Source: Paracentrotus lividus (lineage: Eukaryota; Echinodermata; Echinoidea; Camarodonta; Echinidae). Taken from it: a stretch of DNA of 64,000 bases. This document shows, piece after piece, positions 1 to 11,560 of the stretch. The notes beneath the pieces are model-generated. The model did no database searches, was not told the DNA's origin, and was given only the letters and a program-made list of their open reading frames with translations. Numbering within the stretch: the first letter of the stretch is position 1; each line of letters begins with the position of its first letter. The stretch spans positions 661,852 through 725,851 of the forward strand of contig CALNVZ010001433.1 in assembly GCA_940671915.1 (NCBI GenBank), written 5' to 3'. The translations under genes and the position numbers were made by a program.

Positions 1-373
1 TTAAATAATTTAATAATTCCATGTTTATTACTAAACATTGAATTATTAAACATGCTGAAAGAATACTAAAATTTATTCTCACTAATACAATTTTCTATTC
101 ACAGATGGAATTAAAATCTATACAAAGCTTTATTGCATGTTTCAAGTGTTCATGGTGCTGGTGAATCAAGTTACAGGATTTCATAAAAAGTACACAAGTC
201 ACAAATCAAAATTGCACAAGTATGAAAATGATTGCCAGTTCCTTCAGTTGAAAGCAAAACATATTAAATTTCAAACCCAAGTTTTACACACACTACAAAA
301 AAGAACTTAAAAAAAGAGAAAAGATCAAAAACACTAATTGTTATGGTACACCTAGGTATTACAACTTTACAAA

Positions 374-908
374 TACAGGGTGGCCCTGAAAGAACGAAAC
401 ACTTATGATGCTTAATTTCAACGAGATGAATAACATGATGTGATAGGTGTTCATTTGAGTCAAAAGAAAATTTCTGTTCCCTAAAAATTACACCAAAGCC
501 ATTCATTTTAGTTTATGCATTCAGATGTTAGGGCTCATTTTGCAAGGTATTAAACATAATTTTTAAAATTTGCTACTTTTGCATCGGAAATCATGTTGTA
601 TGAAGGTAAAACCACAAAATTCTACAAAAGCTGCTCACTGCTGAATCTCATTTTTACTGGAAAATCATTCAATGAGTATTTCGGCAAGAAGCTGTTTCTA
701 TGAATGATTTTCTGTCACGTAACAGAATTTAATCATGAAAGCAACAAATCTTTAAAATGACATTGCCTCCCTGATATGACAGAGCCCAAACATCTGAAGA
801 CATGAATCAAAGAGATTCTTTTGCACACCAAATGAACACATATACAATTTAATTCATCTCGTTGAAATTAACGATAGCAAGCCTTTTCAGAACCCCCCCC
901 CCCCTGTA
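374..908. mobile_element. TA-flanked MITE, Tc1/mariner-like
   Basis: Both ends start TACAGGG read inwards (374 forward, 908 reverse), and both arms share TTAATTTCAACGAGATGAA (411-429 and, reversed, 852-870). TA sits at each outer edge, as expected for a TA target duplication. There is no transposase reading frame, so it is non-autonomous. The family call rests only on the TA target and TIR form. Confidence 0.7.
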
Positions 909-2346
909 TAGTAATTAAATTATATTAATTTCATTTGATAAATAAAAACAGTAATTGTAATCTCATTTCTGCTCATTAAAGAGGAATCCAACCAAAATAA
1001 AAAGTCGTTTTTATCGGTAAAAGAAAAATAAGACATGTAGATAGGTGAGAGTTGAACAATATCGGACAAACAATAAAAAAGTTATGAATTTTGAATTTAT
1101 AAATAGTTGTAACCACTCTACCTATGGAGACTTCAAAGTTGCTGTATAGGTGTATCATAGATTCCATTTGCTCTGGTACATGAAAATGTTCAAATGTAAC
1201 CGTTTTTTTTTTTTTTTTTAGTTCAAATGATACTTTCTTTCATGAGGAAATAAACAATATGATATGTGGTATGTTTCGATTACTCACCCAGGGGATTAGG
1301 TACAAAACACACAAATCCCTGATAATTAAGTACACTGCCTATTGAAAAATTGTCCCTATCACTTGTCATAATTTACTTAACAAATTGCCAATTTGAAATG
1401 TACAGTCTTAATGATCTCATTTAAAAAAAACGACCATAAGTTTCTTATCCATTGTCCAATTTCTTTCAAATATTCACTATTCTGCTTTTCTAATTTTTCT
1501 TCTCTGTCACATACTATTTAATGACAAAGGTTGGATTCCCCTTATGCAAATACAAATTTACGCCTACAGAGATAAATGAATAGTTTGAAAACCTGAAATC
1601 TTGAGCTATAATTTCCTTGTACCTTGCAAAATATGGGTGGGGCTATGTAAATTTCTACCATGACAAAACATTGCTCAGGCTCTTCGCTCCTTCCAAGGGC
1701 CAAAACAAACGGCTGTCTCTGTTCCACCGTTGCCAAAAAAGCTGGAATGTTTGTGCCACTCTGTATATATTTGAAGAAAAAAAAAATAACACAAAATTTA
1801 TATCATGAATACTTCTTGAAGTCGAATTGATAAGGCAACTAATAAATACATGATTTAAAGAAAATACATAAGGAATTGATTTGGTATTGGATTTTTATTT
1901 CAAGTACAACTGCTAGGAATGTTAGGAATGCTATAAAGAATATTTACACCAAAATTTAGTATTCTAGAAGCTTTATTTAGTGAATTAGTAGAACAAAAAG
2001 TATGATTTCATGAATAAATTAGCATAATTAATTCATATAAAATATAAACATTTAGTTTAGCTTTGGCAAAGTGTCTGTAATGTGAACTATACTTGAGTAT
2101 CATCGATCATTACAATATTACAAAAGTGTAGTAGTCACTGAATTCCTTTTATAAACATAGCATTTTTCCGGCTGTTAAATTTTAATATAGCGCCCACCCT
2201 CAGTAATGATTTTGTTTTTATTCAAATTGCAACAGATGTGCACTAATACCATTTTAGAAAAGTTTTCCATGGAACCTGCAGCATGTTTGTTAAATAGTAT
2301 GAAAAAGATATCTGTATAACAAAAATAAAATTTTGCCTCCGACAGG

Positions 2347-2349
<3 letters not shown>
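909..2349. other. Non-coding, AT-rich
   Basis: No credible coding sequence. There is a T-run near 1203-1219. A sequence ending near 1768 (reverse strand TACAGAGTGGCAC) resembles a TIR end, but I could not find its partner. Bases 1-373 are similarly featureless. Confidence 0.5.

Positions 2350-2389
<40 letters not shown>
2350..2389. repeat. A40 homopolymer
   Basis: Forty consecutive A, followed by GA-rich sequence and, at about 2475-2496, a G-rich run. Lysine- or phenylalanine-rich frames here are by-products of the homopolymer. It could be a retroposed poly(A) tail, but no element body is recognisable beside it. Confidence 0.9.
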
Positions 2390-2391
<2 letters not shown>

Positions 2392-2529
2392 AGAAGAGAG
2401 AAAGAAAACACCTCTTTTTAAAAAGAAATCTTTTGATGAAAGGTCAAATACACCCAGTAAATTTACAACTCTCGGGGAGGGGGGGGGGGAGGGGTGCTCA
2501 GGCATATATATTCTGTCTCAGCCCAGCTT

Positions 2530-2775
2530 CTTTGATTACCGGTAACAATCTCCCCACTAAACTGGAGATGCTCCTGCCATTGTTTCACCTGCTTCTCTAA
2601 GTACACCAGCACCTTACCAACACATTGTAGGCCAGCTAGCAAAAAGGTGGTCCGCTGCCTCTGGGTATAGGTTTTTTGGAAATATTGGTCAATCTGTAGA
2701 GAGGATTGAAAATATGCATATTTCAATACCATTGTACCAACATACACTTGTGCACTCATAATACCAAGTAGATCT
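2530..2775 (-). CDS. Possible exon of an unidentified minus-strand gene
   Basis: On the minus strand a frame open through about 2775-2530 encodes a peptide with non-repetitive, protein-like composition, including QSSLQIDQYFQKTYTQRQR and LLAGLQCVGKVLVYLEKQ. The first part is hydrophobic and the second charged and amphipathic, which could be a membrane segment followed by a helix. A possible acceptor (TCTAG) lies at the upstream end but lacks a good pyrimidine tract, and a possible donor (ACCG/GTAATC) lies near 2541. I do not recognise the family. It could be a real exon, a retrocopy fragment or chance; composition is the main support. Confidence 0.3.
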
Positions 2776-2844
2776 AGATTAATTTATTTCACTTTCAGAA
2801 AATGATCCACATCATGGATTGAGTCACGGAAACTACAGGGAATA

Positions 2845-2906
2845 ACTATGGGAAAAGCGCATTATAAATAATGGGTATTATTATTATATTTATTATTATT
2901 ATTATT
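2845..2906 (+). mobile_element. SINE 3' end with (ATT)n tail
   Basis: AAGCGCATTATAAAT followed by a GTATTATTATTAT-type tail matches the 3' end of the tRNA-derived SINE at 41261-41620, read in reverse. The tRNA-like head is absent, so this is a 5'-truncated copy or one too diverged to see. Confidence 0.5.
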
Positions 2907-3355
2907 AACTGTATTTCTCAAATTTAATTAATCGTTTGAACAATAAAATACATTTCACAAAGTTTGAAAAGCGCTTTGCAAAAAACCTGCAACATTCAAT
3001 AAATATTTTAGGGCAGTTGTATAAACATTGCAAGCTAATATTTATGCGATAACCGATAGAAAATTGTTCCCTGAACTATTACTCTATCAAATTTCTCATA
3101 TGACTAGAACAGTAATAATCTAATCTGTGAAAATGTTTGCTAGATAATAAATTTCATAAATTTTTTTCAAAAGAACCTTACCTGAATACATAATAACCTA
3201 TTTATTCCTTTGTAGTCCTAAATCTTAATTTTCTGCATCCTCAAATTCAATCCCATTCCATCACCGACATGATAATCAGAGCCAAAAAGGAATATAAATT
3301 AAAATTGCACAAACAAAAGATGTGAAGTAGAAAAAAAAGCACAAGCTGCTTACCA

Positions 3356-3540
3356 TGCAATCTGTATCAAGCATCCTTGGGTACGCTGTAGAAGCTCCGA
3401 CACAGGTTTTTCTTTTTAGTCTTTATCGTTGACACTCTTGATTTAATAATGTGTTCCATCCACTTTTTTCACTTGCTGCTCTGGCTGGTGGTGATTCCAT
3501 AGCCATTCGAGTTTCCAAATGTTGTCTTCTGCATCATCTG
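3356..3540 (-). other. Splice-flanked candidate exon, possibly non-coding
   Basis: Read on the minus strand, a strong acceptor (T-rich tract then CCCCAG) ends near 3541 and a consensus donor (ATG/GTAAGC) lies near 3356. All three frames contain a stop within the interval, so it cannot be an internal coding exon. The longest frame reads DAEDNIWKLEWLWNHHQPEQ and stops about ten residues later, so it could be a terminal coding exon or a UTR/lncRNA exon. Evidence is splice signals only. Confidence 0.3.
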
Positions 3541-3616
3541 GGGAAAAAAAATTAAAAAATATAGATTATGTCTCTATTTTTGCACGGGGGAGGGGGGTTG
3601 TTAACTTTGGGGGGGG

Positions 3617-4035
3617 TGAAAAGTTACAAAGCATCAATGTTTTTATACAAGCTATTTATTAAAAATTATGAAAAAAGGAAAGCAAAATATTTTCGGGTAA
3701 AAAATGAGAAAAAACACCATCATTTCGTCATTAAAACTCTCACTGTTTTCGATTTCAGTATGATTTCAAATAGCAACAAGCGTTAAGACAATTTACTAAC
3801 TCTTTATTTTGACATCAATTAAGTTGTGTTTAGAAAATGACTTGTTGCTATTTTTATTAAAAATAAAAAAAATTTGTAAAATGGCGCACTCATATTTGGA
3901 CGCCCACGGCTGTGGAGACCTTATGCACAGAGAATGCACTGCCAGACGTTGGTGTTTAGTAAATGTGGATTTCCTCCCCCATATATTCCAATATTTTACT
4001 ACTGGTACCTCGTTCAGCTAAACCCATAACCGAGA
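3617..4035 (+). repeat. Repeat left of the gap, copy 1
   Basis: This stretch recurs at 4815-5232 in the same orientation, for example at CTATTTATTAAAAATTAT and the block ending near CGTTCAGCTAAACCC. The copies differ mostly by single-base gains and losses and run-length changes. They flank the assembly gap, so an unmerged haplotype or poor contig ends are as likely as a true duplication. Confidence 0.7.
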
Positions 4036-4396
4036 CTGGATGCCTGACTAGTACTGCAAATCTAACTACACTGTAGCTTAACGTTTAGGTCGCAAGTTTT
4101 ATTAACACACGGGATCTTTAGCTGCTAGGGGCAGGCGCGGAATATGGATCCGGGGGGGGGGGGGGGTCGCGAGGTGGCGAGCACCCCCCACCTGTAAGAT
4201 TTGGCAAAAACGTGAATGACTCAATTCAGTTTGTACACAAACCTTTTTATTTCTTTTGGGACTTTGAACAGCGCCCCCCCTAGATATTATTGAAGAACCT
4301 TTTTTTTCTCTTCTTTTTTTTTCTGGGCCGATCGACCGACCACACCTAGATCTAACACTTAGATCTAGAACTTCTGACCGAAAGCGAAGGCCCATC
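4036..4396. other. Non-coding, G/C homopolymer-rich, adjoining the gap
   Basis: Contains a G-run at about 4152-4166 and short C-runs. No supported gene. Confidence 0.5.
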
Positions 4397-4623
4397 NNNN
4401 NNNNNNNNNNNNNNNNNNNNNNNNNNNNNNNNNNNNNNNNNNNNNNNNNNNNNNNNNNNNNNNNNNNNNNNNNNNNNNNNNNNNNNNNNNNNNNNNNNNN
4501 NNNNNNNNNNNNNNNNNNNNNNNNNNNNNNNNNNNNNNNNNNNNNNNNNNNNNNNNNNNNNNNNNNNNNNNNNNNNNNNNNNNNNNNNNNNNNNNNNNNN
4601 NNNNNNNNNNNNNNNNNNNNNNN
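4397..4623. other. Assembly gap (227 N)
   Basis: A continuous run of N; real size unknown. Confidence 1.
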
Positions 4624-4814
4624 TAAAAGCTATCGCATGTTATCGGCCTTTCCTAATACACGTACGGGTATGGGATTCTTCTTCGATACGGGGAAAATTG
4701 TTGATTTTTGTCTTTATTGCGTTCCTGACTTTAGCTCATAATAATTCTTTATCGGAAGAAGATATAACTCCCTTCTTTTTACAGCATCATTCACATGCAC
4801 GTAGGTAGTTTTTA

Positions 4815-5232
4815 AAAAAGTTACAAACATCAATGTTTTATACAACTATTTATTAAAAATTATTGAAAAAAGGGAAAAAAATATTTTCGTAAAAAAGTGA
4901 GGAAAAAAACATTTCTTCATCAAAACTTTCACTTTTTTCGATTTCAGTCTGATTTCAAAATGACACAAGCGTTAAGACAATTTATTACTCTTTATTTTGA
5001 CATCAAAGTTAGTGTGCTTAGAAAATGAATTCTGCTATTTTTATTCAAAATAGAATTTTTTTTGTAAAATGGGCACTCATTTTGGACGCCCCCGGCTGTA
5101 GGGACCTTATGCAGCAGAGATGCACTGCCAGACGTTGGGTTTAGTAAATGTGGGATTCCCCCCCCCCCCCATATATTCCAATACTTTACTACTGGTACCT
5201 CGTTCAGCTAACCCAAACCGAGCTGGCTGCCT
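4815..5232 (+). repeat. Repeat right of the gap, copy 2
   Basis: Direct partner of 3617-4035, carrying many single-base differences and a C-run at about 5159-5170. The following 5233-5879 has no gene; a short (CA)n lies at 5698-5714. Confidence 0.7.
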
Positions 5233-5879
5233 GACTATACGAGTCGGCAATGGCCCTATCAAGGGCACTTTTGTTAGTTTTGTATTCATCATTATAATGT
5301 AAAATAAAGATGAGTAGCCGATTTTCACATCACATAGCGTAAAAATGTAGTGTAATTACAGTTAGGGCCTACCTAAAAAAAAATAGTGCACCCAGTCAAT
5401 GCCATATTCAAGACTTTATTATTCTTTAAAAAATTCTACGTCGATAAAACGCCCACCAGGTAAGAGATTGAATTCTTATCTTTATTTTATACCATTTTTG
5501 TTTGAGTCTGTTTTATCATCTGAATGCGTCATGGGAGGTGAGGCTTTCTAATGTGCAATAATTTACAATTTGACAATCAGTGCGCGGCTGAAACTGCTAG
5601 CCGAATATCAAGATTTCCAGCCCCGTTGGTTTCGGCGACCATAATCCCTATATGCCGTAATCGAACAAACACGGTCGGTCATGCATGCATGCATGATCAC
5701 ACACACACACACAACGCTGCAGCCATCGAGAGCCACGGAATCAACGTGGTGACACAGACACACAAAATGGCCAAATTTATCTCGTACTAGTAGGCTGGCT
5801 CATTAAAAAAATATCAGTGCAGACCTACATTTATTCACCGTCACAATAATACATTCTGACTACGAAACATAAACTTACT

Positions 5880-8574
5880 GGCCCGTATTCTGTTACGTGG
5901 TTTAGAGTTGTACGGCAATTGACAATAGAATCGAACAATAGCACCGCACGAGAAAAAACTCCCAGCACGAAAAAATCCTCACAAACGTGTACAACTTCCG
6001 TACAGCTGGACGTTTCTCGTGCACTGAAATGCACAAGATAAAACCGGAAATCCATGACGCAACAATGATTGTTTGTAGCCGCTTTATCCTTTGACTGCCG
6101 AGTGTTGTGCATTGTCGCTTGTCACGCATTTTTAAATATCACGTCCTATTCATTAACAATTCAATGGCCTGGGATGGGAACAATTAACCAGGGACCGTGG
6201 TTTTTCTTTTGAATTAATCTCCTAAATAGCGCCACGAATTTTTCTTTCACAAATGTGAAGTGTCCCTATTTGGCCAAAAGCAATAAAACGTTGAATTTGA
6301 TTCCGATATCACGCTACATGCATGCCTAAAAGTCTCACGTTAGGTGCATGCGCATCAATCTTTTCCTTATTACTATTTTGTATGTTTGTTTTTCCCCCTT
6401 TTTTTTTTTTCTACAGTCTTGGGTAGGTCGGCAAAGTTGTAATAATGGGAAGGTGTTCTATATAAATGTTAAAAATTTGCCACTATTTACAATATTCAAC
6501 TCTTTTACAGGGTCATAACCATAACAATAAATAACGTCAATCGTTCGGATTAACCCAATATCCACTCGGCCCTCGAATCCTCACATCTATCATAATAATT
6601 AATTAAATAATAGGACTTTGAAGAATGGTGGAATTGGTTTCCATCTTTTTGTGGGTGCTGTATTTTTTTGTTACATGTGTATTATGGTATGCCTCGCTTA
6701 TATTTGAAATTGGCAGCGGTTCCGGTACAATTCTTTTCATTGTGATTGAGAAAAATGTAATCCATGCTTAACAACGGTTAATTATCCAAAGCCACGGATT
6801 ATCTTTTCTTTGAGACAGCTTAGCGGTTCCATGGTTATGGCTGACATAGCACAATGACAAACGACAAAAAGAGTTTCAGATCAGGGCGGATTCCAATTGC
6901 CCTGAATGAAACTACTCGTTTAGTATTTGAATCTCAATTTGCATATACTAAGCTTGTTTGCTATCAGCTGACAAAACACGTTCTTTGTCTTCAGCATTAG
7001 CCAACACACTAATATATGCAAAAAGGGAAATCGAGTGGGCTCTATTTTGTATGGCAAAGTGCCATTAATAATTCGAAGAGTCTTGAAAGAGAACATTAGG
7101 TTTACATTCTCAGTTGAAAGTGATAATGGTGTTTTTCTTCCTCTTGTTAGCAGAAATTATGGAGCGGTATAGTGTGGTAGTCTGGACGTCGCGGAGATGT
7201 CTCGAGACTCGAACACTCGGAGACGTCTCCGGATAATCTTGTTTTTATGTATCATCAGAGACGTCTCCACGACAGAAAAAAAAAACACAACATGATTGGT
7301 TAAGGCATGTTCTATTTTCCCTCGACTCATTGAGCATGTCGCGGAGGATTTCATGAGACCGTCTTTGCGAGCCACTTTTTAGATCTTGTTCCCCTGACAG
7401 AAAATCAAAAACCGTATTCAAACCCGGTCCCAAATCAGTCTCAAATCGAGTCTCATTCGGCAAAAAATTTACCTTTGAGATACCACCAATAAAGGCGGGT
7501 ATCCTCCACTTGTCCCCGCGACTGCGGCGATACTCAAGGGACGGTCTCCGATATAAAATATATTTTTTTCTTGTCGCGAGCATTCGCGGCGCATCCCGGG
7601 GAGACAGGGGTGGACGTTGTCCCCCTCGTCCGCTCGATTTTTTAAGGGGGATCGTCGCCCTTCGATTTTTTAAAATGAAACAGATTTTTATGTTAGTGAT
7701 TAGCTGTGCTGAGCTACATAAAGAGGTAAAATGTATGCTCAATATAGATGCTCTAAATGTTATTATAAGGCAAAATTTCCTGGCTCGCCTTCGCGCCTCG
7801 CAATTCATGTTTCATTAGTTTCTGGCTAATGTGGGAAGTATGCAAATTTTGAGTGTATTATGTTGTTCACTTTTCGGGTGTTTCTGTCCCCCCCCCCCCT
7901 CTTCCCGTCGTGACGTGAAATCGCCGCGCTTGGCTGGCGGGAATATCTTCGGAGACGTTCTCTGATACGTTCTGCGCGACAAAAAAAAAAAAAATCCAAA
8001 ACAATTTCAAACCATTCTCACCAAATTAGTATCAAACTTTCCAATCGTTATCCAGTGTTAATGACAAGCTGGGAATTGCCAGCTATAGTATTATTGTTGG
8101 TTTTTTGCGTCAGTTGTCCTTTTCTACAACAATGTCAGGTCAAAACTAACCTTCAATCGTGTCGGAAGAATGTCATTTTTGATTGATTAAACATGCAATC
8201 TTAATCTAATCGTTGTGGACAGTTCCTATAATGCACCTCATTATGTAATACCAAGTTCTTTAAACAACCTTATAACTTCAAGTTACGCAGAAAACTTAGA
8301 TATAAATTAGCTCCTCCACATAAAACTCGCAAAGTCGCATATCAAATTCCTAAACCACCTATACCCCTAGTTTAGAATTCTTAAGAAATGTGCGACATAA
8401 ATGAATCCCGAATTGCTGTCATCTGAATCTACTTTTTCGTCACGAATAGGACGCACGCTTCACTGACGCTTCACAGAGAAGCGTGCAAATCAGCGTTGCT
8501 ATTTCGTGTCTGATTACCCTACTACTATTTCGTGGCGACAAGCACAACTTAAACCACGGTAACAGATACGGGCC
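5880..8574. mobile_element. TIR element, family B, copy 1 (2.7 kb)
   Basis: The ends are GGCCCGTATTCTGTTACG (left) and, reversed, GGCCCGTATCTGTTACCG (right). ACT lies immediately outside each end (5877-5879 and 8575-8577), giving a 3-bp TSD. A second copy at 54917-58459 shares the ends and most of the interior. The interior has GGAGACGTCTCC-type palindromes near 7190-7270, a C-run near 7890 and a GGCTCGCCTTCGCGCCTCGC motif near 7782. No transposase is recognisable. A 187-codon minus-strand frame at 7245-7808 is broken in the other copy and is probably not a gene. The superfamily is undetermined: a 3-bp TSD fits PIF/Harbinger or CACTA-like elements. Confidence 0.8.
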
Positions 8575-9720
8575 ACTGAGTGTATGGTTGGAAATTTTAG
8601 ACTCCCCAAGATAGCCTGAAGTCGTCTCTCGATAGCAAAGTGTTAGATGCAAAGATAATAGGTTGCTTTCGCCTGGAGCTACGGAGGAGATAATCGTAGA
8701 AACTTAGCATTATGAAAAGGCTTGTATTTTCCAAAATAGAGCTCAACCCGCAAACTCCTGCATACTTTTAGTACCAGGAAAACGAGGTGTAATACATAAA
8801 ACTGGTAATTGCTAGAAACGCTTGCGCAAGCGTTTAAATTCAGTTTTCGTCGTGGCACAAACGAGCGGTTTCCCTCCTACGCTACAAGAGATAGCTCCTG
8901 TGTCAAAATTCGATACAACCGCTATTTGGGAAATGTTACCCGTTCTACCCAAAAACGCTAGAACGTATAGGTGTCGATCGGGAGATCAGTCAGTATAGAC
9001 CAACTTAAGCGAGCGCTCTTCGATAGGAAGTATACAGCGCATTCCAGCCCTTTGCTAAAACATAAAAGAAGCATTACTTTTGCGTTTGACTAATCATAAT
9101 GGCACCCGGGGGTAGGTTATTTCTTTTCATATCAGGCAATGTTTTAGGTCAGCTGTTATACGCATAGACGCATTTGACACAATAAAACCTTGGTATGAAA
9201 AAAAAAAGAACTAGGTATCCCAGTAAAGTAGCCTTTTGATTGAAATTCGTATTGCAACAATAGAGCGTTACAATATCTCACAAAGCCAAAGGAACATGTT
9301 GCGGTTACCATTGGAAACTTTTATTTCAAAAGTTACTTGGAAGAGATCACGAAAAACGACGGTCATTTGCGAGGCCATTTTGAAAATAGTGCCCTCTTTT
9401 ATGCTAACGTTCTAGATAAGCTCCCCGTAGTCCAGCGAAAGCTCACTAGTAGAGCTAGAGCCGCGCCCGCGAAAACCGCGATCGATAGCCAATCGCTTTT
9501 CTTAGTGTTCATCACGTGTGTATTTTGACCAATGATAATGAAGAAAAGTTTTGATTTGATATCCCTTTCAAATCCAAAGTGCTGTTCACTTTGATTTGAT
9601 TTGGTAACTATTCGTACTAGTCAAATATGATTATAAACCCGCATCAAAATGATTAGTTTCTATTCATAATAATTTCACAATGCGATCTAATCAAATAAAT
9701 GATTAGGTTGTTCTAAGAGT
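8575..9720. other. No gene recognised
   Basis: Unique-looking, slightly higher GC near 8810-9010 and 9440-9500. Short open frames show no domain, splice context or paralogue in this window. Confidence 0.5.
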
Positions 9721-9975
9721 GTAGGCTTTCGAATTGACAAAAGTGACAGGACTTTTTCTTCCTTTTGCAATAAGTTATTCCTATTTTTGAAAAATTCAGA
9801 CTTTCAGCGTACTTAATCAAGGTGAACATTTCTTTGAAAAGGTGGTTGCTCGCCATAATAAAGAAAATAAAGTGAAAAACTGTCCAAAAACAAAAAAAAA
9901 AAGTCAATGGGCGCGTTCGCTTTGAGTAGAATGGTAGCGCCCTCTATCTTTTAAGTTTACAATTAGAATTGATAT
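9721..9975 (+). repeat. Dispersed repeat, copy 1
   Basis: About 250 bp matching 17674-17925 in the same orientation. Shared blocks include GTTATTCCTATTTTTGAAAA and GGTTGCTCGCCATAAT (one base differs). Non-coding in both places. Confidence 0.75.
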
Positions 9976-10433
9976 GAATTAAAAATCGAGCTGGCTATGC
10001 CTATGTTTTGAGACTATCAATGAGAAGATGAGTAAATTGTCTGTAAATGACTAACTAGACAATTGTTAGCCCAATTTTCACCCTTTTCTCTACAAACGGT
10101 TTGAAATATAAAATTAACACATGAGTCAACAGGGAAATATTTACCCGTGTGCCACCTTTAACAAAAGACAGCACCCAAAAGACCTTAATCTAAAAAAAAA
10201 AAAAAAAAAAAATCTAGCCTTTTTGGAACAATTAAAGTTATGTGAGACTTTACTTTTTAATTTTAATTAATGAATCATAAAGAAAAAAAAACACAAGTTT
10301 AGTAAAGTCGTTTTGTTTAAATGGTGCTTTCCCCTCGTGTTTCATAATCACCACCCCCACCCATGCGCTTGGCAACTAGTTCTTGATAAGGCGCAATTTA
10401 TAGGCCTTTATCTTCTACTCGCCTACCCCCCCC

Positions 10434-10463
<30 letters not shown>
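10434..10463. repeat. (CT)n microsatellite
   Basis: CT-dinucleotide run in the left foldback arm; the corresponding right-arm position lacks it. A second run lies at about 10671-10701. Confidence 0.85.
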
Positions 10464-10465
<2 letters not shown>

Positions 10466-10667
10466 CCTGCCTCCGCCCCTACCTTAGACGGTTTGTAGCG
10501 TCCAGATGACAGCCCTGGACTCCCGCAAACAAAAATTCTACATGTTACATGATTAAAGTTCGATTAAAAATGATAATGATCAAGTCTGTCCCCCCCCCAA
10601 CAAAGCCCCAACTTTCTCTTACTGTAAATTTTTCGTTCTTTCAGGGTTTTTTTCCCCCCGTTTCTAA

Positions 10668-10704
<37 letters not shown>

Positions 10705-10809
10705 CTCCCTCCTCTTTCTGTCTCCCTTCTTTCTCTTTCTCTCCACTCGGTTAACCCTCTCGTTACCAGGCACTTTTTCTAAACAACTGGATTCTCTTCA
10801 CTTTCATTT

Positions 10810-11560
10810 CAATTTTTAAAAAGATAATGATTTTGCCACATTCCGTTAGCTTGAGAGTCTACATTCGTCTTTGATCTTGTAGAACGTTCAGTAGACTATG
10901 GGAAGCCAATATGCCAAAATGCAACAATAACAAAAAATACATATAGTACAAATATGAATCTTATTATTATCATTTTTAACATTATGCTCAGTTTTCTTGA
11001 GCTCATGCCTTCTATGAGCGTTTCACGAGGTACTAAACGTAAAATTCTCAGTCAGCTAACTGTATGAAAGCCAAATATGCAAATATATATCAATTATGAT
11101 CACAAAAATGGCATTTGTATGTATCTTTTAAATTGATTTTTGCTCATTCCTCAGTTTTGAGAGGTCCTGTGAAACTTTCCATAGAACTAGGAACAAATAT
11201 CGCAAAAAAATGCACCAAAATTTCAACAAATTGCATTTTTATGATTATCGTTTTAAATTGATTTTTGCTCATTCCGTAGCTTTGGGAAAGGTTCCAGTGA
11301 AGTATAGGGAACCCAAATATGCAAAAAATTCCAAAATGTCAAAATGACACTTTTATTATCTTTTTAAAATAAATTTTTAGCTCATACCTCAGCCATAACA
11401 GGTCCTGTAAAAGTTCCATGAACTATGGGAATCCAAATATGCAAAAAATGTCAAAAATGACTTAGTCATTTTTTTTCTACAATTTTTTTTTAATCCCCCA
11501 CTTGAGTCATGTGAAACATCCAAAGAACTATGGCAAGTCAAATATGCTTATGTTTTCTAA
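10810..11560. repeat. Tandem array, unit about 120 bp, about 6 copies
   Basis: Degenerate units begin near 11130, 11252, 11366 and 11490, with less clear ones from about 10815 and 10970. Recurrent blocks are AAATTGATTTTTGCTCATTC, GGTCCTGT and CCAAATATGCAAAAAAT. The array fills the spacer of the foldback element. Confidence 0.7.

Noticed and set aside
2175-2545. Lys-rich and Phe-rich open frames
   Set aside because: They are translations of the A40 run and neighbouring purine tracts.
7245-7808. 187-codon minus-strand open frame, the longest single frame near 7 kb
   Set aside because: It lies inside transposon B, and the equivalent region in the second copy (54917-58459) is broken by many indels; composition is unlike a conserved protein.
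9337-9528. 63-codon frame with Arg/Ala-rich middle
   Set aside because: No domain, splice context or repeat partner; length is within chance expectation.
10549-10782. Ser/Leu-rich open frame
   Set aside because: Product of the (CT)n microsatellite in a foldback arm.
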